Below, one piece after another: positions 16,746-25,177 of a stretch of DNA of 64,000 nucleotides (position 1 is its first letter; every line of letters starts with the position of its first letter). The notes under the pieces are model-generated. The model was given only the letters and a program-made list of their open reading frames with translations, had not been told where the DNA came from and searched no databases. The translations under genes and the position numbers were made by a program. The stretch comes from Edaphobacter sp. (GTDB lineage: Bacteria > Acidobacteriota > Terriglobia > Terriglobales > Acidobacteriaceae), in assembly GCF_028283685.1 (NCBI RefSeq), contig NZ_JAPWKF010000008.1:463298-527297 (forward strand). Reading direction: 5' to 3'.

Positions 16746-17606
16746 TCAAAGCTGACCGCGATAGCTGCTGGGCGATGCCCCGGTAAAACGATTAAAGATC
16801 CTCGAGAAATGCTGATGGGTCCGAAAGCCGGAGGCCAGCGCAACATCGAGGATCGAGCGACTCGGATCAGACAAGAGAGTCTTGGCATGTTGAATCCGGC
16901 GGTTGAGTACAAACTGGTGTGGCGTTGTGCCCAGGGTCTTGCGGAAGAGACTGCAAAAGTGGGAAGAGCTCAATCCAGCCGCCTGCGCCAGTTCGTTCAG
17001 GCTGATCTCTTCTTCAATACGTGCGTGGATAAACTCATTGACGCGTTTCATTCGATAAGGAGCAAGCCCTCCCTTGAACATCTGCGACGCACGGGATGCG
17101 ATGCCGTCATAGCTGACCAGAATCGCCGCGAGGGCCTGCTCGATTCCATCGACAAACAGGCGCCCCGCAGGATATCCGTGTACTCGCTCGCGCTCCAATG
17201 CGTAGAGCAGGGAAGATAGCCTTGTGTCCTCAGCCGCTCTGTCCGTTGGCACAAAGTCTCGTATGCCTGGTGAGGCTTCGGCCGCCTGGGTCAGTGCCGA
17301 ATCGGACAAGCGAACTGTAAGGGTGGGGGTCGGCGAATCAAGACGGAATATCTGTTCGCACGCACGTTTTTCGATCACCACGCTGCCCTTTGTCAGGACG
17401 AGGCCTCGCAGAACACCCGCTCTGCTCCCATATTCAACACCGCAACGCCTCATATAAAGCGTCAGTACCTGGTCAGGGAGGATCACCGTCTGCCAATCCG
17501 TCTGGCAGGTCTCGTGTTTCTCGATTAATAATGACGACGATGGAGAGGGAGGCCCCTGCAAATCCGAATCGAAGAGGGGAGTCTTTTCTCCATCGCGGAT
17601 GGCCAT
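16746..17606 (-). CDS. AraC-family transcriptional regulator
   Basis: The C-terminal 100 residues hold the two helix-turn-helix units of AraC/XylS proteins: ISLNELAQAAGLSSSHFCSLFRKTLGTTP and SILDVALASGFRTHQHFSRIFNRFTGASP are recognisable as motif pairs (quoted here only in part: LNELAQAAGLSSSHFCSLF; DVALASGFRTHQHFSRIF). The N-terminal half is an effector domain without an obvious cupin signature. The ATG at 17606 is preferred; a TTG at 17636 would add ten residues. The gene is convergent with the type VI locus and may control a neighbour, but nothing in the sequence identifies a target. Related proteins often sense small aromatic or fatty compounds. Confidence 0.88.
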   Translation of the reverse strand: MAIRDGEKTPLFDSDLQGPPSPSSSLLIEKHETCQTDWQTVILPDQVLTLYMRRCGVEYGSRAGVLRGLVLTKGSVVIEKRACEQIFRLDSPTPTLTVRLSDSALTQAAEASPGIRDFVPTDRAAEDTRLSSLLYALERERVHGYPAGRLFVDGIEQALAAILVSYDGIASRASQMFKGGLAPYRMKRVNEFIHARIEEEISLNELAQAAGLSSSHFCSLFRKTLGTTPHQFVLNRRIQHAKTLLSDPSRSILDVALASGFRTHQHFSRIFNRFTGASPSSYRGQL

Positions 17607-18463
17607 GATTCGCGTGGTCTCCGTAGACTGGTCCAAAAAATTCTTGTCAGGCCCTTTGACGACACAATTGCTTACACCTCTGGTTGCAATAGCTTCATCT
17701 CGTCCAAATACATGTGGATCAACGGGTTACCAGGGAGGTGGATCTCCTGCTGACGCGTCTATGTTGTTTTACGGTGGTTGCGAACGGCTGCGGTTAACAG
17801 GGCAATAATCCTCTGCAGATTTCTGCAGATCCGGTTATCCCTCTCAAGCCTGTCCGGAAAAAACTTTCTTTCTGATCGGGAATTTCATCACAAAGGACCT
17901 GAAGTCAAAGTTACGAATGACAATGAGTTTTCAGTCTGTTGGCGGTGGGGAAAACAACGCGACCAACACAAAACCATCGCCGTGGGAGCATGTCTTCAGA
18001 GAACTATCTTGTCGTTTCCCCGTATTTGAACGGGGCGAAAGGCCGTTCCCGATTCCAGATCGGCCCATGCAGCGACCCGCATGAACCCAATCCCATTCGA
18101 GCGATCTAAGAACGGCACCTGTTGATTTGGGGCGTCAATCTGCAAGGAAAGAGTTACTTCTTTAGGTAAGACCGGGCCAGTCGCGATTTGTCCACTGGCC
18201 GACAAAATTGCACCGACATCAACTTCTCAGCGATCTCTCATTTCATTCAGCCCGGACAAGATCGCTGCCGAGCTGAAGATACTCGACTGAGTAAAGAAAC
18301 CAGAAGATGTGTCGTTCCGGCTCCCGACCTCAGGGGTCAGTGCGTTGGTTCGGATGATCATGTTGGAACCAATCTCATTGGGCTGGTAAGGTGCTCATCG
18401 TACGCGGCGGTCAGGAGAGAGAATTGTTGGTGAGCAGTTAACTTGTCCGCGACAGCTTTACGG
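17607..18463. other. Gene-poor stretch of about 860 bases
   Basis: No convincing complete gene is visible. The part next to 17606 should hold the AraC promoter. On the minus strand, about 76 codons are open from roughly 18228 to 17996 (ending RPVQIRGNDKIVL), with a start-less, beta-strand-like composition. This may be the C-terminal remnant of a secreted protein, but I recognise no family. The remaining short frames look random. Confidence 0.4.
17996..18228 (-). pseudogene. Possible gene remnant, unknown
   Basis: A minus-strand frame without a clear start or ribosome binding site encodes about 76 residues, including GPVLPKEVTLSLQIDAPNQ and FMRVAAWADLESG. Its composition is protein-like, with alternating hydrophobic residues suggestive of beta strands, unlike the other frames here. 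It sits in an otherwise empty stretch. It may be the tail of a lost extracellular protein. No homology can be claimed without a search. Confidence 0.25.
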
Positions 18464-19054
18464 TTACGGGACTAGAGATTCACGCACCATCGTCTGAGAG
18501 GCCAGCTTTCCTGCCTGATCAAAGCGCAGAACAACTATCCAATCAAAGGTTTCATCAGGCCATTTCCCTTCGGGGAGCAGCGATTCGGGCGAGCCTCCGA
18601 AGGCACGAATGAGGGTAGGAATTTGACCATGTCGCCAGCATACCAATGGCACGTTGCCGTGCGCACTCCTGCGTAAGAGAGAGACGAGTGCTTCAGCATC
18701 TTCTGTTTTGATCGTTGTATCGAGGGGCTTACCGGACGCTTGGCTGAGTGGTTCCAGTGTAAGCCTCGGTCGTTGGCTGGATTTAGAATCGGCTCCGGCG
18801 TATAGATCGGTGATGGTTAGATTGAGACCGCCATCGCGAATTGGCTGGAAGTAAGAGACGTATGCTTTGGCTCTGCGAACACCGGCTTCGTTGAGACCTA
18901 TATGCGCTTTGTCCGCATATTTTTCCGCGTGTCTGATGATCAGAACGGTATTATTTGCCAGATTGTCTTGGCTGTGAGCGCTCCTCGCAGCACAAAGCAT
19001 GAGTGCAAAGATAATGAAACGGCAGCTTATCCAGAACAGCTTCAATCGGAGCAC
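18464..19054 (-). CDS. Periplasmic histidine phosphatase (phosphoglycerate mutase-like fold, branch 1)
   Basis: The 196-residue protein has a signal peptide (CRFIIFALMLCAARSAHSQ). The catalytic RHAE motif (LIIRHAEKY) opens the mature domain, and VCWRHGQIP supplies the second active-site His. These are hallmarks of SixA/PhoE-like histidine phosphatases that hydrolyse phosphate monoesters through a phosphohistidine. The signal peptide implies action outside the cytoplasm. The start is uncertain: a GTG at 19054 or a TTG at 19045, the latter with AGAAGG eight bases ahead. It is divergent from the response regulator. Substrate unknown. Confidence 0.85.
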   Translation of the reverse strand: MLRLKLFWISCRFIIFALMLCAARSAHSQDNLANNTVLIIRHAEKYADKAHIGLNEAGVRRAKAYVSYFQPIRDGGLNLTITDLYAGADSKSSQRPRLTLEPLSQASGKPLDTTIKTEDAEALVSLLRRSAHGNVPLVCWRHGQIPTLIRAFGGSPESLLPEGKWPDETFDWIVVLRFDQAGKLASQTMVRESLVP

Positions 19055-19209
19055 CTTCTAAGGCCCAAGATTTTCGAATTATAGGGCAAGCTGATGACTA
19101 ACTGGAGAATCATTTTATTTCCGGCAAGAACCAACTCATTTCGGAAATTGTAACCTCTGTTTCATCATCTTTGGATAAAAGACGCTCTACCCTCAGAACA
19201 AGCACTGAC

Positions 19210-19908
19210 ATGAACGTTCTGGTGATCGAAGACGATAAGAGGATTGCTGCGCTGGTTGAGCGAGCCTTGATTGAGGCTGGTCACGGCGTTTCTCTTTGCC
19301 ACAATGGGCGTGAAGGAGCAGAGATGCTGCTCAAGGGGAAGTATGAAGCGGCCCTTCTAGACGTATTGCTCCCCGGAATGGATGGCTTTGAAGTTCTGGA
19401 GATGGCTCGCACTCGTCATTGCAGAACGCCTATTCTCATGTTGACCGCGGTTGATTCGGTTCCAAAGATCGTCGAAGCATTCGATCTCGGTGTCGACGAT
19501 TACATCGTGAAGCCCTTTATTCTCGAGATCCTTTTAGCTCGAGTGGCGGCGATCGCACGCAGGGGGAAGCCGTCGCAGGAGACTAACCTCGTCTCTGCCG
19601 GAGGCATTACGCTCGACCGTGGGAGGCGCATAGCTTCCTATGAAGGGCGTGCCGCCCCTCTTACGAAGAAACAATTTGAACTTCTCGAGATGTTGATGCG
19701 CCGGGCGGATCTCATTACTTCACGCGAAGACCTAATGGAAGCTGCATGGGGATACGTGAGCGAAGATAAGAAGAATGCTCTGGACGTCTATATCCACGGG
19801 CTTCGCACAAAGCTCGATGAGCTTACGCAAGTTGAGTTAAAGACGGATAGCAATAAGCCGATGATTCGTACGGTGCACGGCGAAGGCTATATGTTCGTAG
19901 CTGTTTAA
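19210..19908 (+). CDS. OmpR/PhoB-family response regulator
   Basis: The receiver domain has the acidic pair EDD (residues 7-9), the phospho-acceptor Asp51 in LLDVLLPGMDG, a Thr in MLTAVD and the Lys in DDYIVKPF. A winged-helix C-terminal domain (about 130-232) with LTKKQFELLEMLMRR and a VYIHGLRTKLD recognition region completes the OmpR/PhoB type. The start at 19210 gives a standard N-terminus; an upstream in-frame ATG at 19171 would add 13 residues without function. Its stop is followed immediately by the ATG of the sensor kinase, so they form a cognate pair. A target may be the receptor gene downstream, where an 11-base direct repeat lies. Confidence 0.95.
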   Translation: MNVLVIEDDKRIAALVERALIEAGHGVSLCHNGREGAEMLLKGKYEAALLDVLLPGMDGFEVLEMARTRHCRTPILMLTAVDSVPKIVEAFDLGVDDYIVKPFILEILLARVAAIARRGKPSQETNLVSAGGITLDRGRRIASYEGRAAPLTKKQFELLEMLMRRADLITSREDLMEAAWGYVSEDKKNALDVYIHGLRTKLDELTQVELKTDSNKPMIRTVHGEGYMFVAV

Positions 19909-21324
19909 ATGAATATGCGCTCGTTCTCGGTTCGTGTCCAATTGATGCTGCTCTATCTTGTTGTAACGCTTGCGGCATTAATTCTGTTTGGGCTGATGTC
20001 ATTCGGTGCGTTGAAGTACTCCCTGCAGGAGGGCAAGAAGACTCACTTGGTTGGGCGCGAGCAGCGTCTGATCGCACTGCTCGTAGAGAATAGTGCGAAC
20101 CACACGAGGCTCTCGCTCGACGACCAACTCCGTAACTACGCTCTTGTCACGCATGAAGGAAATCTTTTCTACATCTACAACGCGGATGGAACGACCTTCT
20201 TTCCGCGTGACAAGACGTCTCCACGGTGGATATCGCCTGAATCCAATTGCGAGGAAACGGTCTATCGTACCGTTTTGTTTGAGGGGCAGCCGATCCTGGT
20301 TTTATGTCACGCAGCGTTGATTGCAGGGCATCGGGTACAGCTACAGATCGGTGGTTCTCTAGAAGAACAAGTTGAGATTCTCAGAATCTATCGCAACGCC
20401 CTTCTGCTCTTGATGCCGTTATTGCTGATTCTTTCGATCGGCATCGGTTATCTTTTGAGCAGCCGAGCACTCAAGCCGGTGGATCGGATGACACGCGCCG
20501 CTCTCAACATTGGCATAGGCAATCTCTCGGAAAGATTACCTGTGCCTGCTGCCCGTGATGAGATACAGGATCTGGCGCTCGCGTGGAACCAGTTGCTTGC
20601 CAGGCTGGAGGCGGCGGTATCAAGACTCAGTCAATTCTCTGCAGATGCGTCTCACGATCTGCGCACGTCGATTACCGTGATTCTTGCCACAGCCCAGCTC
20701 TCGCTGCAAAAGCGGCGGGCTGCGCAGGAGCACCGCGACGATCTCGAGAAGATTGTGACAGAGTGCCACACCGGAGCGACGTTGCTGGATGCATTGCTTT
20801 CACTGGCTCGCAGCGATAACTTTGTGCACGAAGTAACCTTCCGGCAGATCGATCTGGATGAGCTTGTGGTCAGTTGCTGCAGGAGAGTGGAAGACCTGGC
20901 GGAGAGCAGCGGCATCCTGCTGGACTGGCGGCTGACGCGAGAGCCCGTGTTGATTGAAGGTGATGAGAGTCTTTTACAGCGACTACTCGGCATTCTCCTC
21001 GATAATGCGATTCGCTATACGCCAGAGCGGGGAGAGATTCTTGTGGCGGTCAATGTAACTGACGGAGAGGCGATCGTCACAGTGCGGGATACCGGGGTGG
21101 GTATGTCGGAGGCTGCACGCCTGCGAGTCTTTGAACGCTTTTATCAAGCAGACTTGCGGGAGCGAAAGAAGCAGGCGGGAAGCGGGCTCGGACTCTCCAT
21201 TGCGAGATGGATTGCGGACGCGCATCGAGCTTCATTAACAGTTGAAAGCACGCCCATGGTGGGCTCGGTATTTCAGATCAGGTTTCCGCTGCTCGTATCA
21301 CCTCCTCTTGCTATGCGACCGTAA
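19909..21324 (+). CDS. Sensor histidine kinase
   Basis: The 471-residue kinase has an N-terminal transmembrane helix, a periplasmic sensor region of about 130 residues, a second helix (LLLLMPLLLILSIGIGYLL) and a HAMP linker (SSRALKPVDRMTRAALNIG). The dimerisation domain carries the phospho-acceptor His249 in ADASHDLRTS. The ATPase domain shows the N-box (LGILLDNAIRYTPERG), G1 (DTGVGMS) and G2 (GSGLGLSIAR). It phosphorylates the response regulator encoded just before it. The stop-start junction is TAAATG with no gap. The periplasmic sensor shows no recognisable ligand-binding fold. Confidence 0.95.
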   Translation: MNMRSFSVRVQLMLLYLVVTLAALILFGLMSFGALKYSLQEGKKTHLVGREQRLIALLVENSANHTRLSLDDQLRNYALVTHEGNLFYIYNADGTTFFPRDKTSPRWISPESNCEETVYRTVLFEGQPILVLCHAALIAGHRVQLQIGGSLEEQVEILRIYRNALLLLMPLLLILSIGIGYLLSSRALKPVDRMTRAALNIGIGNLSERLPVPAARDEIQDLALAWNQLLARLEAAVSRLSQFSADASHDLRTSITVILATAQLSLQKRRAAQEHRDDLEKIVTECHTGATLLDALLSLARSDNFVHEVTFRQIDLDELVVSCCRRVEDLAESSGILLDWRLTREPVLIEGDESLLQRLLGILLDNAIRYTPERGEILVAVNVTDGEAIVTVRDTGVGMSEAARLRVFERFYQADLRERKKQAGSGLGLSIARWIADAHRASLTVESTPMVGSVFQIRFPLLVSPPLAMRP

Positions 21325-21360
21325 AGCTGAGATCAGGCTTTGGCATGTGCCGCTCCGGAA

Positions 21361-21382
21361 TCTTAAGACAATCTTAGAAAAG
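21361..21382 (+). promoter_or_regulatory. Tandem 11-base direct repeat, candidate OmpR-type response regulator site
   Basis: Two adjacent 11-base units, tcttaagacaa and tcttagaaaag, share their first five bases and are spaced exactly one helical turn apart. This is the arrangement used by OmpR/PhoB-type winged-helix regulators. The site lies 220-240 bases upstream of the TonB receptor gene, just after the two-component operon. Binding is inferred from geometry only. Confidence 0.35.
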
Positions 21383-21601
21383 ATAAACGGGAAGCCATTA
21401 GAGTCAGCTTGACCGGTCACATGCTTTTGGCGTTCCGCCAGAAATAGATATCCCCAGTAAATGCAAAGGTTTTGTGTGTGTAGGCCAGGGATAGATTGGA
21501 GCTTGCAACTAGGATGATCGAGCGTCGATGTAACACGATATTTACAGGAGTTTTTTAGCTTCGGTCTATCGGAAAGATTCGAATATCCGACTGGAGGACC
21601 C

Positions 21602-24304
21602 TTGACTCGTCATCTCTCTCTTAGCTGCTTACGGACTCTGGCCATGTCCTTTTGCATCTTCTGTCTAGTGTTGCTATCTATCCCGCTCCATGCACAGGGC
21701 GGAGGGAGTTTGACTGGTACAGTCGTCGACCCAAAGGGTGGGGTGGTTGCAGGAGCGTCTGTGGTGGCGCATAACCGGCAGTCCCGCGCTGCGTTGCGGG
21801 TTGTAAGCAGCGGTCAGGGCAAGTTTTCGTTCTCTGGGCTGGCTGCTGGTTCGTATACCGTCGAGGCAGAGGCACCAGGTTTTGATGCTGCCCGTACGAC
21901 TACGGTGGACATATCGCAGGGACAGGCTCAGGACATTACTCTTTCTCTGACCATTGGCAATGTCAGCCAGCAGGTCACCGTCGAAGCGGACGACACGCAA
22001 TCGACAGCGTCGCGTCTATCTCCATTGGATGCGCTTTTGAACGAGACCTCGCCCCGCAGCGAGATTGGCGCTACCTACATTCGCAACTACGCCGCTCCAA
22101 CCGCCGACTACGGAGAGTTGACGCAGATGGTGCCCGGCGCATTCACCACCAACACGAACGGCGTTGGACTTGGACAGAGTTCGACTAACTTCCGTGGATT
22201 TTCTGACGGCTCATACGATATCGACTTCGATGGCATCCCGTTCTACGATACGAACACCCCGTCGCATCACTCGTGGGCATTCTTCCCGGCGCAGTGGGTT
22301 GGCGGCATCGACTTTGATCGCAGCCCCGGAACGGCATCAACCATTGGACCTACACCATTTGGCGGTTCGATCCATCTGCTCTCTCAGGAGCTTTCTGCCG
22401 CACGGAACATCCGAGGCACGGTCTCTTACGGCTCCTTCAATACCTTTCTTTTTGATGGTGCATTTGATTCTGGTGACTTCGGCGGTGCGAATAAGAAGTC
22501 GAATATCTTCGTTGATGTTCACCATATGTCGTCCGATGGCTATCAGACCTTCAACTATCAGACGCGTAACGCAGGTTCATTGAAGTATCAATACAAGTGG
22601 TCGGATAAGACGGTTCTCACTGGCTACGCCGGAGTGATCTGGCTCGACGCGAATACGCCGAACCTGAGTTCGACGCGTCAACAGTTGCTCACATATGGTG
22701 ACAACTACCTTCTGCAAAATACCGACAACACCCAGGCGAACTATTACAAGTACAACACCTACCATGTACCGACCGACTTCGAGTATGTAGGAGTCAACCA
22801 CCAGTTTGCGCACAACTGGCTGCTCTCTCTGAAGGGTTACACGTACAACTACGACAACTCCGAGTTCTATGCAAAGCAGCCGAAGGGCGGCAAGCCTATC
22901 AATCAGGCGAACTGCCTTCCCGTGGCTTCGACCGTGACGGAAGGCGGCGTCAAGGTTCCAGTCTCTATCAGCCCTTGCGCAGTCGATAAATACAACAGCT
23001 ATCGCAAGTTTGGTGAGACAGCTGCTATCAGCCAGGCCTCGAAGTATGGTGTGTTTCGCACTGGACTGTGGTACGAGTGGGCGAGAACCAATCGCCACCA
23101 GGTCCCTTCGAACCCCTTTACTCAAGCGGACGACACGCTGCCGAACTTCAGCGAGAGCTACTACACCAACAGCTATCAGCCCTACGCCGAGTATGAATTT
23201 CACGTCATCCCGCGGCTTACGATTATCCCTGGCGTGAAGTTTGCTTACTACACCATGGACTTCACTCAATATGCCGACAACGGCGGCAAGATTGGCAGCA
23301 TCAATCCAATCACGCAGAAGCCCTTCACTTCGGTGACGAACTCGGTGGATTACAACTCGTGGCTGCCTGCACTTAGCCTGAGCTATCGCCTGAAGCCGAA
23401 CTGGTCTGTTTATGGCCAGGGTGCGAAGGGAAGCGTCGTTCCGCCGACCAGCGTCTTCGATGTCGCCGGTGGTGTTGTTGCTGTTCCTCCAAAGCCACAG
23501 AAGTCCACGACCTACCAGGTTGGAACCGTTCTCAAGCTCAACCGGATTTCGTTCGATGCGGACTATTATCATATCCGCTTCCAGAACGGCTACTCATCGG
23601 TTACAGACAACAATGCAAGCTCGGCGACATATGGTGAGTCGATCAACTACATCTCACCTAGCTCTGTGTCGCAAGGCTTCGAGGCGCAAGGAAACGTTTA
23701 TATACTTGGCGGACTCAGCGTGTTTCTTAACGGAAGCCGCGGGCAGGCGCAATATGTAGGCACATTGAGTACAAGCTGCGTGTCCGGAACAGCCGGATGC
23801 ACTTCGACCTCTCCTCAACTGACAGTGCGGTCTCCTTCGGGGCTCTGGGTCTCGGGTACTCCGACGGATACCGAGGCTGAGGGAGTTACCTGGGCCGAGA
23901 AGGGATTCAATCTCGGCTTCTTCAATAAGAGAGTTGGCTCGCAGTGGATGGATAACGGCGCTTACCACAATCAGCTGCAGGTGCCCGCCTTCTCCTCGTC
24001 GAACATCTATCTCAACTACACCATCCGCACTGGTTCGCGTCTCGAGCGATTCAACGGAACCAAGATTCGCCTGAGCATCAACAACCTTGCCGATTCGCAT
24101 AACCAGACCAGCATCTCGGCAGGCGGCGCGCTGATCAATCAAAACGTCGCGTCGAATGGACTTACTTATGTGGATCCGTTCAAGGCAAGCACGACGACGT
24201 CAGCAGGGCTTCCTCAGGGATACAACCTGGCTGACAATCCGTCGCTGATGGCGGGACGCAGCGTGATGCTGAGCGTTACATTCGGGCTTTCACCAAAGCG
24301 ATAA
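21602..24304 (+). CDS. TonB-dependent outer-membrane receptor with N-terminal carboxypeptidase-regulatory-like domain
   Basis: About 900 residues. A signal peptide ends at LHAQ. A transthyretin-like CarboxypepD-reg domain (GSLTGTVVDPKGGVVAGA to about residue 115) precedes a plug (about 130-260, with NFRGFSDGSYDIDFDGIPF) and a beta-barrel. Such receptors import large or scarce ligands with energy from TonB. A TTG start with GGAGGA six bases ahead is used; ATG at 21644 is an alternative that shortens the signal peptide. Strand ends carry many Tyr/Trp residues, as in outer-membrane barrels. It is followed after six bases by the acid phosphatase, which suggests a phosphorylated ligand. The ligand itself cannot be read from sequence. 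Confidence 0.9.
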   Translation: MTRHLSLSCLRTLAMSFCIFCLVLLSIPLHAQGGGSLTGTVVDPKGGVVAGASVVAHNRQSRAALRVVSSGQGKFSFSGLAAGSYTVEAEAPGFDAARTTTVDISQGQAQDITLSLTIGNVSQQVTVEADDTQSTASRLSPLDALLNETSPRSEIGATYIRNYAAPTADYGELTQMVPGAFTTNTNGVGLGQSSTNFRGFSDGSYDIDFDGIPFYDTNTPSHHSWAFFPAQWVGGIDFDRSPGTASTIGPTPFGGSIHLLSQELSAARNIRGTVSYGSFNTFLFDGAFDSGDFGGANKKSNIFVDVHHMSSDGYQTFNYQTRNAGSLKYQYKWSDKTVLTGYAGVIWLDANTPNLSSTRQQLLTYGDNYLLQNTDNTQANYYKYNTYHVPTDFEYVGVNHQFAHNWLLSLKGYTYNYDNSEFYAKQPKGGKPINQANCLPVASTVTEGGVKVPVSISPCAVDKYNSYRKFGETAAISQASKYGVFRTGLWYEWARTNRHQVPSNPFTQADDTLPNFSESYYTNSYQPYAEYEFHVIPRLTIIPGVKFAYYTMDFTQYADNGGKIGSINPITQKPFTSVTNSVDYNSWLPALSLSYRLKPNWSVYGQGAKGSVVPPTSVFDVAGGVVAVPPKPQKSTTYQVGTVLKLNRISFDADYYHIRFQNGYSSVTDNNASSATYGESINYISPSSVSQGFEAQGNVYILGGLSVFLNGSRGQAQYVGTLSTSCVSGTAGCTSTSPQLTVRSPSGLWVSGTPTDTEAEGVTWAEKGFNLGFFNKRVGSQWMDNGAYHNQLQVPAFSSSNIYLNYTIRTGSRLERFNGTKIRLSINNLADSHNQTSISAGGALINQNVASNGLTYVDPFKASTTTSAGLPQGYNLADNPSLMAGRSVMLSVTFGLSPKR

Positions 24305-24310
24305 GAGAGA

Positions 24311-25078
24311 ATGCAAAAATACTTCATTCGTTGGACTGCCGTTATGTTGTGCCTCGGGGGCGGACTTGTGCTCCACCCCTGGGCGCAACAGCCTGTAATC
24401 AAAATCGCAGAAACTGTGCCTAGCTCGAAGAAGCCATACTTTATCGACCCGCAGCAGTTCGATGTGCGTGAGTTTCTATTGGATCCCCCGCAAGCCGATT
24501 CCAGTATCACTCAGCTTGAGTTGAAGGAACTTCACCGCATTGAGCAGGGAAGAACCGCACATGAGGTTGAGCAAGCCAGGCAAGACGATCAGGAAGAGGA
24601 CATCTTCATCTATAAGACGGTGCTGGGCAGCTCCTTTCGCTCTGACGACCTTCCCGCGACAGCTCGTCTAAGCGATCATCTGAAAAAGGATCAGGGCGCT
24701 ATGGGAGCCAGTCTCAAAGGCTACTATCAGAGAGCGCGGCCCTATCAGGTGGATGTGACGCTGCATCCAGTATGCGCTCTCAAAACAACTCATGATTCTT
24801 ATCCGAGCGGTCATGCGTTGACGGGCTATCTGGAGGCATTGGTGCTGGCAGATCTGGTCCCTCAGGAGCGAACCCCGATCTTTCAGCGAGCCGACGAGTA
24901 TGCCCATAACCGTATAGTTTGCGGAGTGCATTATCCGTCAGATACAGAGGCGAGCCGTAGACTGGCTTATGCCATGTACGGCTATATGATGTCTACGCAA
25001 AAGTTTAGGGAAGAGTTATCTGAAGCACGCGCGGAGCTTTCTGCAAAACAATGGGGGCAACACGATAAGGTTCGCTAA
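24311..25078 (+). CDS. Class A (PhoN/PhoC-like) non-specific acid phosphatase, PAP2 fold
   Basis: The 255-residue protein has a signal peptide (VMLCLGGGLVLHPWAQ) and the three PAP2 signature motifs in order: KGYYQRARPY, SYPSGHAL and NRIVCGVHYPSD. The motifs supply the Lys/Arg, Ser/His and Arg/His/Asp residues of the vanadate-haloperoxidase-like active site. Enzymes of this class release phosphate from many monoesters in the periplasm. It sits six bases after the TonB receptor, so both are probably one transcript. With the histidine phosphatase and two-component system nearby, a role in phosphate-ester scavenging is a reasonable inference. Confidence 0.92.
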   Translation: MQKYFIRWTAVMLCLGGGLVLHPWAQQPVIKIAETVPSSKKPYFIDPQQFDVREFLLDPPQADSSITQLELKELHRIEQGRTAHEVEQARQDDQEEDIFIYKTVLGSSFRSDDLPATARLSDHLKKDQGAMGASLKGYYQRARPYQVDVTLHPVCALKTTHDSYPSGHALTGYLEALVLADLVPQERTPIFQRADEYAHNRIVCGVHYPSDTEASRRLAYAMYGYMMSTQKFREELSEARAELSAKQWGQHDKVR

Positions 25079-25177
25079 AGCCGTGGAACCGACTACCCTC
25101 AAAGAGCCTAGATTTCCTGTAGCAAGCTTTCTACGAAAGCATTGCGGTCGGCTCCCTAGCTGTGAGAAGTCGATCTG

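Noticed and set aside
22577..23572. A 331-codon minus-strand frame inside the TonB receptor
   Set aside because: It is antisense to a well-supported barrel region, with low-complexity Val/Arg-rich content and no ribosome binding site.
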